From positions 1-13,114 of the forward strand of contig JAWXVA010000070.1 in assembly GCA_044425815.1 (NCBI GenBank): a stretch of DNA of 13,114 nt, written 5' to 3'. A program made the position numbers and the translations under genes. This document shows, one piece after another, positions 7,353-13,114 of the stretch. Each line of letters starts with the position of its first letter. The stretch's first letter is position 1. Under the pieces are notes generated by a model. It was not told where the DNA came from and searched no databases. It worked only from the letters and a program-made list of their open reading frames with translations. Source of the stretch: CAUPWF01 sp044425815. Its GTDB lineage: Bacteria; Bacillota; Clostridia; Lachnospirales; Lachnospiraceae.

Positions 7353-8612
7353 ATGAAAACAGAATCAATGTACAAAAAGAATTTGGGGAAGATACTATTA
7401 ATAGCATTTGCAGGATCCATCATCTATGGATTACCATACTTTAGATACTATTATTATGATGCATATTGCGCAATGTATTCTTTGACAGACACGCAAATGG
7501 GAGCATTAGGATCAGCATATGGATTACTTGGTTTGGTATCGTATTTAATTGGGGGAGTACTAGCAGATAAATTCTCACCAAAATGGTTAATGATTATTTC
7601 ATTAATTGCTACAGGACTTGGTGGATTCGCACATTTATTTGTTACGGATTATATTGCGTTAGTTGCAATCTATGGATTATGGGGAATTACTTCATTATTG
7701 ACATTTTGGCCAGCGCTTCTTAAGATGGTACGTACATTAGCAAGCGAAGAAGAACAAAGTAGAGCATACGGTACTTTCGAAGGTGGTAGAGGTGTTGTAA
7801 ATGCAGTACATATGGCGATTGCAACAGCTATCTTCGCAGCATTTGAAGTACAGGCGTTATCAGAAATGGGAATTACTTGGATTATTATATTCTATTCTGT
7901 AGCACCAATTCTTAGTGGTATTGCATTTATCTTCTTATTGAAGAACCCAACAAAAGAAGTGGTGACAGAAACAGCTGAAAAGACAGTTTTCAACTTCACA
8001 GATATTATGAAAGTAATCAAAATGCCAGCAGTATGGATGTTAGTAATTATTACATTTTCAACATATACATTTAATATGTCTTACTTCTATATTACACCAT
8101 TTGCTACGAATGCACTTGGAACATCAGCAGTACTTGCAGCAGTTTTACTTGTTTTGGCACAGTATATCCGTCCAATCGCATCGACAGGTGGTGGATTCTT
8201 AGCTGATAAAGTTGGAAAATCAAGAATGATGATGATTGGATTCTCGGCTATGATTATAGCAATGGTAATGATTCTAATCGTGCCAAGTTTGAGTTCTTCA
8301 ATTATGTTACCAGTTATGGTTATTGCATGTATATTAGTTTACCTAGCGATGTATTCAAATTACGGTATATTCTTCTCAATGCAAGCAGAAGGTGGAATTC
8401 CTGTTGAAGTGTCAGGAGTAGCAATCGGAATTATTGCTACAGTAGGATATCTTCCAGAAGTAGTTTGCCCACTAGCAGCAGGGATGACATTAGATGCATT
8501 TGAAGGTGTTACAGGATATTACTATTACTTTGTAGGTATGATTGGAATGGCAATTATCGGTTGTATTACATGCTTTATTTGGTACAAGAAATTTGGAAAA
8601 AATCAGAAATAA
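7353..8612 (+). CDS. Major facilitator superfamily transporter
   Basis: This 419-residue protein has about 12 hydrophobic segments in two halves, joined by a polar cytoplasmic loop at about 198-220. Motif A of the superfamily appears after helix 2 (GGVLADKFSPKW, 67-78) and again in the second half (GGGFLADKVGKSR, 279-291). The N-terminus has an aromatic run after the first helix (YFRYYYYDAY, 29-38). The ATG at 7353 follows AAGAGG at 7338-7343 (9-base gap). It is the first gene of an operon with the hydrolase that starts 49 bases after its stop, under the palindrome-controlled promoter. The context suggests import of the hydrolase substrate or exchange with its product. Family membership is clear; transport direction and substrate are not determinable from the sequence. 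Confidence 0.93.
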   Translation: MKTESMYKKNLGKILLIAFAGSIIYGLPYFRYYYYDAYCAMYSLTDTQMGALGSAYGLLGLVSYLIGGVLADKFSPKWLMIISLIATGLGGFAHLFVTDYIALVAIYGLWGITSLLTFWPALLKMVRTLASEEEQSRAYGTFEGGRGVVNAVHMAIATAIFAAFEVQALSEMGITWIIIFYSVAPILSGIAFIFLLKNPTKEVVTETAEKTVFNFTDIMKVIKMPAVWMLVIITFSTYTFNMSYFYITPFATNALGTSAVLAAVLLVLAQYIRPIASTGGGFLADKVGKSRMMMIGFSAMIIAMVMILIVPSLSSSIMLPVMVIACILVYLAMYSNYGIFFSMQAEGGIPVEVSGVAIGIIATVGYLPEVVCPLAAGMTLDAFEGVTGYYYYFVGMIGMAIIGCITCFIWYKKFGKNQK

Positions 8613-8661
8613 TAATCTGATTAGAATAAATGAAATCTTATTAATACAAGGAGGCAGTATC

Positions 8662-10707
8662 ATGGGTGTAGAAATCAAAGAAAAGAAAGTATTAGCAAGA
8701 GAGGATTTCCCGTTTCAATGGGAAGTGGAGGAAAATACTTGGATTCCAATGTCAGACGGTGCGAATCTAGCAGCGAGAATTTGGTATCCTAAGGTGGATG
8801 AACCAGTGTCAGTAGTATTAGAGTATATTCCTTATCACAAGAGAGATGGGATGCGTGGTCGTGATGAACCAATGCATGGTTACTTCGCTGGAAATGGATT
8901 TGCAGTAGTTCGTTGTGATATGCGTGGTACAGGTGAATCGGATGGAATCATGGAAGATGAATACCTAAAGCAAGAGCAAGATGACGCATTAGAGGTAATC
9001 GATTGGATTAGCAAGCAACCTTGGTGTAATGGAAATGTCGGTATGATGGGGAAATCTTGGGGAGGATTTAATTCACTTCAAGTGGCAGCACGTCGTCCAC
9101 CAGCACTTAGAGCAGTTATGGTAGTTGGTTTCACAGATGATCGTTTTAATAATGATATTCACTACAAAGGTGGTTGTCTATTAAATGATAACTTCTGGTG
9201 GGGCGCTATCATGCAAGCTTACCAGACTCGTCCTCAAGATCCAGAAATCGTAGGTGATAGATGGAAAGAAGATTGGTTAAAGAGAATGAATGAAATGCCA
9301 TTATTTGCAGCAAATTGGACAGAGCATCAAACAAAGGATGCATACTGGAAGCATGGTTCTGTAAGTGAAGATTATTCAGATATTCAAGTACCAGTATTTG
9401 CAATTGATGGTTGGGCAGACTCGTATACAAACACAGTATTATCTTTAATGAATGGGTTAGATGTTCCTAGAAAAGCACTCATTGGACCATGGGCACACGT
9501 ATATGCACATGATGGCTCTCCATTGCCATCAATGGGATTCCTTCAGGAAGCAACAAAATGGTGGAAACATTGGTTGAATGGTGAAGAAACAGACACATTA
9601 GCAGGACCAATGATTGAAGCATGGATGGAAGAACCAAGATTACCAGATTGTGTGAAACTTGTAAGTGAAGGACGTTGGGTAGGACTTGACCAATGGCCAT
9701 CAAAAGATGTTGCTACAAAAGAGTACTCCATGACATTTGGTAAATTACAAGAAGTTCCAAACGAGAAAGAGGAAATTGTAGAACTTAATACACCACAGAA
9801 TCATGGACTATTAGCAGGTGAATGGATGGGAGCAGCAGTACCTGGTGAAACTTGTGCAGATACAAGAATTGATGACGGTATGTGTATGGTATTCAACAGT
9901 GATGTTCTTACAGAAGATATGGAAGTGCTAGGATATCCTACATTTGAAGTGGAATTATCTAGTGATAAACCAAAAGCAATGTTATTTGCACAATTGGCAG
10001 ATGTGGATCCATCAGGTGCAGTTACAAGAGTCTCTTATGGAGTTATGAACTTGACTCATTTAGATGGACATGATCAAGTAACATTACTTGAGCCTGGTAA
10101 GAAAGTAAAAGCTTCTGTGTTATTAGATGTATGCGGACAAAGATTTGCAGCAGGACATCGTATTCGCTTATCATTAGCTACAACATTCTGGCCAATGTTC
10201 TGGAGCATGCCAGAAGATGCAACATTAACATTAGATTTATCTACAGCCAAATTCAACATTCCTGTATACACGGGACAAGATTCGGCAGGACCTAATATGA
10301 ATCCAGAGTGTGCACCATTAACACCTATGACAACTTTAAAAGGTGGATATGTAGATCGTTCAGTATCTTATGACATTTTGAAAGATGAGTGGACTTGTAT
10401 CACAGATGGTGTAGGTGGAGTATTCGGTGAAGGTGTATATAGATTTGATGATATCGATATTACCATCGAACATAACTTGAAGAGAGAATTAACATTATCA
10501 AACAAAGATCCATTATCAGCAAAATATAGAATTACACAGAAACTGATAACAGGACGCGAAGGCTGGTTAATTGATGCAGATTATGATTTGAACCAAACAG
10601 CAGATATGGATAACTTCTACTTAGATGGAGTGGTACATATTACATTAAATGGAGAAGAAATCTTCGATAAAACATATCACCATGCAATTCCTAGAAATGG
10701 AATGTAG
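8662..10707 (+). CDS. CocE/NonD-family (X-Pro dipeptidyl-peptidase-like, S15) serine hydrolase
   Basis: This 681-residue alpha/beta hydrolase is related to cocaine esterase, glutaryl-7-ACA acylase and X-Pro dipeptidyl-peptidase, which cleave ester or amide bonds. The nucleophile motif GKSWGG places Ser132. GWADSY gives Asp253, aligned with the GWYD Asp of CocE. GPWAH gives His279, so the triad is complete. The IPYHK Tyr58 matches the oxyanion-hole tyrosine. The C-terminal jelly-roll follows, including GHRIRLSLATTFWPMFW and ATLTLDL, up to about residue 533. A further 148 residues or so lie beyond the usual end of CocE-size proteins. There is no signal peptide, so it acts in the cytoplasm. The ATG at 8662 is fixed by a consensus AAGGAGG at 8648-8654; an open frame extending upstream to 8542 overlaps the MFS gene and has no ribosome site. 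It is cotranscribed with the MFS gene and followed by a strong terminator. Confidence 0.93.
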   Translation: MGVEIKEKKVLAREDFPFQWEVEENTWIPMSDGANLAARIWYPKVDEPVSVVLEYIPYHKRDGMRGRDEPMHGYFAGNGFAVVRCDMRGTGESDGIMEDEYLKQEQDDALEVIDWISKQPWCNGNVGMMGKSWGGFNSLQVAARRPPALRAVMVVGFTDDRFNNDIHYKGGCLLNDNFWWGAIMQAYQTRPQDPEIVGDRWKEDWLKRMNEMPLFAANWTEHQTKDAYWKHGSVSEDYSDIQVPVFAIDGWADSYTNTVLSLMNGLDVPRKALIGPWAHVYAHDGSPLPSMGFLQEATKWWKHWLNGEETDTLAGPMIEAWMEEPRLPDCVKLVSEGRWVGLDQWPSKDVATKEYSMTFGKLQEVPNEKEEIVELNTPQNHGLLAGEWMGAAVPGETCADTRIDDGMCMVFNSDVLTEDMEVLGYPTFEVELSSDKPKAMLFAQLADVDPSGAVTRVSYGVMNLTHLDGHDQVTLLEPGKKVKASVLLDVCGQRFAAGHRIRLSLATTFWPMFWSMPEDATLTLDLSTAKFNIPVYTGQDSAGPNMNPECAPLTPMTTLKGGYVDRSVSYDILKDEWTCITDGVGGVFGEGVYRFDDIDITIEHNLKRELTLSNKDPLSAKYRITQKLITGREGWLIDADYDLNQTADMDNFYLDGVVHITLNGEEIFDKTYHHAIPRNGM

Positions 10708-10750
10708 AAATAATTGTATTATAGTTAGATGAAATAATTAAAGTGATGGA

Positions 10751-10800
10751 AGAAGATGTTACGGAAAATGAAAAATCATTTTTCGTGCATCTTCTTTTTT
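10751..10800 (+). terminator. Intrinsic terminator of the MFS/hydrolase operon
   Basis: AGAAGATG (10751-10758) pairs with CATCTTCT, and ACGGAAAATG pairs with CATTTTTCGT with one G-U pair. The two helices are separated by a small internal loop and closed by AAAAAT. Six Ts follow directly. It lies 44 bases after the hydrolase stop. Confidence 0.92.
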
Positions 10801-10919
10801 GTATTTTATTACATAAATACTAAAGTGAGTTGGTTAATATGTATAAAATATATGGTGCAAAAACGGAATGAAGGTAAAAGTGAATAAAAATAAAGGGGCA
10901 AAAATATGAAAATAGTCGA

Positions 10920-10948
10920 TTGTAGATTGTCGACAATTATATTATAAT
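10920..10948 (+). promoter_or_regulatory. Promoter of the APC permease pseudogene
   Basis: A perfect TATAAT (10943-10948) is 17 bases from a weak TTGTAG (10920-10925). The leader to the ATG at 11004 is about 50 bases. The spacer holds the palindrome at 10926-10937. The intergenic region left of this, from 10801, is AT-rich with no recognisable gene. Confidence 0.65.
10926..10937. promoter_or_regulatory. Putative GntR/FadR-type operator
   Basis: ATTGTCGACAAT is a perfect 12-bp palindrome that fits the TnGT-n-ACnA pattern of FadR-subfamily GntR operators. It lies entirely between the -35 and -10 of the permease promoter. GATTGT occurs twice in tandem at its left side (10919-10924 and 10925-10930 region). 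The intact GntR/FCD regulator at 11901-12587 is the obvious candidate binder; this is inference. Confidence 0.65.
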
Positions 10949-11003
10949 GTGATAAATATAAAAAGGTTGCAGAATAAAGAATGCATAATTACGGGAGGAA
11001 AAG

Positions 11004-11833
11004 ATGAGTAATAAGAATAATACAAATATGATGAAGTGGCATGCACTTGCCTTTATGGCCTTCTCCACTGTTTGGGGATTTGGAAATATTTTAAATGGAT
11101 TTATTTATTTTAACGGTGTTCAAGTAATTGTAAGTTGGATATTTATGTTTGCCTTGTATTTTATACCATATGCATTGATGGTAGGGGAAATGGGATCTGC
11201 ATTTAAGGGGAGCGGTAGCGGTGTATCTTCTTGGATATACGAAACAACAACACCGAAATTAGCTTATTATGCAGGATTTACATATTGGGCATGTCACATT
11301 ACTTATATAGCAAGTAAAGGTAGTGGGGCACTAAAAGCACTAAGTTGGCTAGTGTATAGAAATGCAGAAACATACGATTCGTTTCCTACATTAGCTGTGC
11401 AGATGGCAACTTTTGCAGTGTTATTAATAGGATGTTTTATTGCGAGTAAGGGATTAAATCCATTAAAGAAATTAATGGTTCTTGCAGGTACAAGTGTATT
11501 TATTATGTCTATCCTTTACATTCTTATGATGCTTGCTGCGCCAATGATTAACCCAACAGCAGAGTATGTGTCAGTTGAATTTACAGTTGAAAATCTTATT
11601 CCTAATTTTAATGTAGCATATTTTACTTCTTTATCAATTCTTGTATTTGCAGTCGGTGGATGTGAGAAAATTTCACCTTATGTTAATAAGGTAGAGAATC
11701 CAAGTAAAGGATTCCCAAAAGGAATTATAGCGAGGACATATTCACATTAGCAATGAATATTATCACACCACTTGTTTTAGTGGCATTAGGATTAATTATG
11801 CCATATCTTGCTAAGAGGGAAAGACAGAAATAG
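11004..11833 (+). pseudogene. APC-superfamily amino-acid permease with a large internal deletion
   Basis: The first frame (248 residues) starts MSNKNNTNMMKWHALAFMAF and covers about the first six or seven membrane helices of an amino acid-polyamine-organocation carrier. It resembles the YjeM / glutamate:GABA-antiporter branch (WGFGNILNGF, WACHITYIASK, VFAVGGCEKISPYVNKVENPSKGFPKGIIA). After IIA at about 11729 the frame gives RTYSH and a stop. The family's C-terminal segment resumes in another frame: EDIFTLAMNIITPLVLVALGLIMPY, ending AKRERQK and stop at 11833. Family members have about 450-500 residues, so around 200 residues appear lost at one junction near 11726-11734, with a frame change. 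The ribosome site GGGAGGA (10993-10999) and promoter remain intact, suggesting recent decay. A truncated half-carrier is unlikely to transport. Confidence 0.82.
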
Positions 11834-11842
11834 ATAATTCAA

Positions 11843-11871
11843 TTTACAGATTATGCTTTTTCCTTTAGAAT
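11843..11871 (+). promoter_or_regulatory. Promoter of the GntR-family gene
   Basis: TTTACA (11843-11848) and TAGAAT (11866-11871), each one base from consensus, are 17 bases apart. The start is near 11878, giving a leader of about 23 bases. No copy of the GTCGAC palindrome overlaps it, so simple autoregulation through that site is not evident. Confidence 0.65.
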
Positions 11872-11900
11872 ATAGATATGATATAGAAGGAGATTGCATT

Positions 11901-12587
11901 ATGGCACCATTATATTATAAAACATTGAGAGAAGAAATCTTAGATCAAATACGTATGCGTATTGTGAATCAGGAGCTTAAACCAGGCGAGAAAATTGTGG
12001 AGACAGATTTGGCAAATGAATTTGGAGTTAGCAGAGCTCCGATTCGTGAGGCACTTCGACAATTAGAAAATGAAAATTTGATAGAGTATGTAAGAAATGC
12101 TGGTTGTTCGGTAAAAGAAGTGACTGCACAAGATGCATATGAGATTTATCTAATGCGAGCGCACTATGAAATGCTAGCAGTTAAAATTCTAAAAGGGAAA
12201 ATACCAAGAGAAACGTTGCAGAACATGGAGTTGCTATTGGAAAGAATGGCTAATATCAAAGAAGAGGACTATCTAGATGTATTCACACTTGATAATGAAT
12301 TTCATGGAGAATTAGTGAAAATGGTTGGACTCTCCAGGTTATATAAAGAATGGAAAGAGTTGAATTATGGAAACATCATTACTAGCAGAAAGAAGAATTT
12401 GAATAAAAGTAAAGTTGTGAAACGACAATATGCTATCCACAAGCCTTTGTTAGATGTTTATAAAACAGGAGATTGTGAGAAGATATGTGAAGCGATTTAT
12501 GAACATTACCATGGGACAATAGAAGAAATGGCAAGTGAAGAGGGGAAAGAAAACGAATATATACATGCGTTCCATTTCCCAATCTAA
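11901..12587 (+). CDS. GntR-family transcriptional regulator, FadR/FCD subfamily
   Basis: This 228-residue protein is intact and of usual length. The N-terminal winged helix (about 7-74) shows LREEILDQIRMRIVNQELKPGEKIVETDLA followed by the signature FGVSRAPIREALRQLENENLIE. The C-terminal all-helical FCD effector domain has the expected metal-binding positions: Asp131 and His135 (DNEFH), His180 (YAIHKPLL) and His202 or His204 (YEHYHGT). Such regulators sense organic acids, sugar acids or amino acids. The ATG at 11901 is preferred over an upstream in-frame ATG at 11853 because AAGGAG (11887-11892) is 8 bases from it. It follows the dead permease, has its own promoter, and is closed by a terminator. 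The palindrome in the permease promoter is its likely target, so it may have lost its main regulated gene. Confidence 0.94.
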   Translation: MAPLYYKTLREEILDQIRMRIVNQELKPGEKIVETDLANEFGVSRAPIREALRQLENENLIEYVRNAGCSVKEVTAQDAYEIYLMRAHYEMLAVKILKGKIPRETLQNMELLLERMANIKEEDYLDVFTLDNEFHGELVKMVGLSRLYKEWKELNYGNIITSRKKNLNKSKVVKRQYAIHKPLLDVYKTGDCEKICEAIYEHYHGTIEEMASEEGKENEYIHAFHFPI

Positions 12588-12590
12588 TAA

Positions 12591-12636
12591 AAAACAAGCG
12601 AAAGAAAGATACGGTTATCTTTGTTTCGCTTGTTTT
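12591..12636 (+). terminator. Intrinsic terminator after the GntR-family gene
   Basis: AAAACAAGCGAAA (12591-12603) pairs perfectly with TTTCGCTTGTTTT (12624-12636). An inner AAGATA/TATCTT helix is closed by CGGT. The terminal Us form part of the stem. It starts 3 bases after the gntR stop and separates it from the LysR gene. Confidence 0.88.
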
Positions 12637-12668
12637 ATCAAATACGATGAAAGCAAAGGAGAAGATAC

Positions 12669-13114
12669 ATGTTTCGACATATGGATTACATCTACGCAGT
12701 ATATCAAGAAAAAAGTGTTTCTAAAGCGGCGGAAAAGCTATATATATCGCAACCATCACTCAGTGCGACAATTAAGAAATTAGAAAACAAAATAGGGAAT
12801 CAATTATTTGACCGCAGTTGTACTCCGCTTCGATTGACTCCATGTGGGGAAGAGTATATTAAAAGTGTTGAGAGGATAAGAGATGTACAAGCAGGTTTTT
12901 CTAATTACCTAAATGATAGTCTGGAATTAAAGACGGGAACGATTACAATTGGAGCAACAAATTTTCTACTATCATATATATTGCCACCGATTATCGTTGC
13001 TTTTAAGAAGCAGTATCCAGGAGTAGTTGTGAATCTAGTGGAAGCGGAAAGTATTCGAATTCAAAAGCTTTTATTTTCGGGAGAGTTGGATTTGATTATT
13101 GATAATTATAACTA
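12669..13114 (+). CDS. LysR-family transcriptional regulator, N-terminal part (3' end outside window)
   Basis: The first 148 codons of a LysR-type regulator run off the right edge; whole proteins have about 300 residues. The winged helix-turn-helix is typical: MDYIYAVYQEKSVSKAAEKLYISQPSLSATIKKLENKIGNQLFDR (about residues 5-49), then LRLTPCGEEYIKSVERI, the linker helix, and the start of the periplasmic-binding-like effector domain (TGTITIGATNFLLSYILPPIIVAFKKQYPGVVV; later GELDLIID). The ATG at 12669 is set by AAGGAG at 12656-12661 (7-base gap); the in-frame ATG at 12681 lacks a ribosome site. Only 32 bases lie between the gntR terminator and this start. The best promoter-like pair there (TTGTTT and TACGAT, 16 bases apart) is weak, so it may depend on readthrough. 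Its target is probably beyond the window. Confidence 0.93.
   Translation, partial: MFRHMDYIYAVYQEKSVSKAAEKLYISQPSLSATIKKLENKIGNQLFDRSCTPLRLTPCGEEYIKSVERIRDVQAGFSNYLNDSLELKTGTITIGATNFLLSYILPPIIVAFKKQYPGVVVNLVEAESIRIQKLLFSGELDLIIDNYN

Noticed and set aside
8542..8661. 40-residue N-terminal extension of the hydrolase
   Set aside because: It overlaps the MFS gene in another frame, and a consensus AAGGAGG stands 7 bases before the ATG at 8662.
10906..10947. Tiny open frame (13 residues) starting with ATG after AAAGGGG
   Set aside because: It spans the promoter and operator of the permease and looks like chance; no leader-peptide features such as an attenuator follow.
11853..11900. Upstream ATG for the GntR-family gene
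   Set aside because: It lies within the predicted promoter and has no ribosome site; the ATG at 11901 has AAGGAG at 8 bases and starts the conserved domain.
12535..12783. 82-residue open frame overlapping the end of gntR and the start of the LysR gene
   Set aside because: It runs through the terminator hairpin and both recognisable genes in a different frame, with no homology features of its own.

Overview
The window is AT-rich DNA with strong Shine-Dalgarno sequences, sigma-A-type promoters and short 5' leaders. The gene families (a class A penicillin-binding protein with a Thr/Ser/Asn-rich tail, long-form HPF, IMPACT/YigZ, a MATE exporter, and TetR, GntR and LysR regulators) point to a low-GC Firmicute, probably a Clostridia/Lachnospiraceae-type gut bacterium. 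That placement is inferred from gene content and style; no rRNA or other phylogenetic marker is present.

Layout. Positions 1-2609 (minus) hold a class A penicillin-binding protein that runs off the left edge and ends in a 27-bp tandem repeat coding for PDTSTDTTT units. Divergent from it is a YigZ/IMPACT-family gene (2858-3502, plus). Next comes a decayed rhuM-type gene (3523-4183) that appears to have lost three internal blocks and one base, followed by a short stretch resembling the 3' end of the YigZ gene, and then a MATE exporter (4283-5626). A perfect 12-bp stem at 5655-5682 separates the MATE gene from the convergent long-form hibernation factor gene (5726-6256, minus).

The central block looks like a self-contained regulated module. 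It has a TetR-family regulator with its own promoter and terminator (6537-7190), a strong promoter whose -10 and start region lie in a perfect 29-bp palindrome (7283-7311), and a two-gene operon of an MFS transporter (7353-8612) and a cytoplasmic CocE/NonD-type serine hydrolase with an extended C-terminus (8662-10707), closed by a strong terminator. The simplest reading is ligand-controlled uptake of an ester or amide compound followed by hydrolysis in the cytoplasm. The substrate cannot be read from the sequence.

The right block starts with a promoter whose -35/-10 spacer holds the palindrome ATTGTCGACAAT, typical of FadR-type GntR operators. It drives an APC-family permease that has lost its second half through an internal deletion (11004-11833). 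Then follow an intact GntR/FCD regulator with its own promoter (11901-12587), a terminator, and the first 148 codons of a LysR-type regulator that runs off the right edge.

Most notable: the palindrome-controlled MFS/hydrolase module; two genes decayed by internal deletion in one 13-kb window; and an intact GntR regulator left beside a dead transporter that still has a clean candidate operator.
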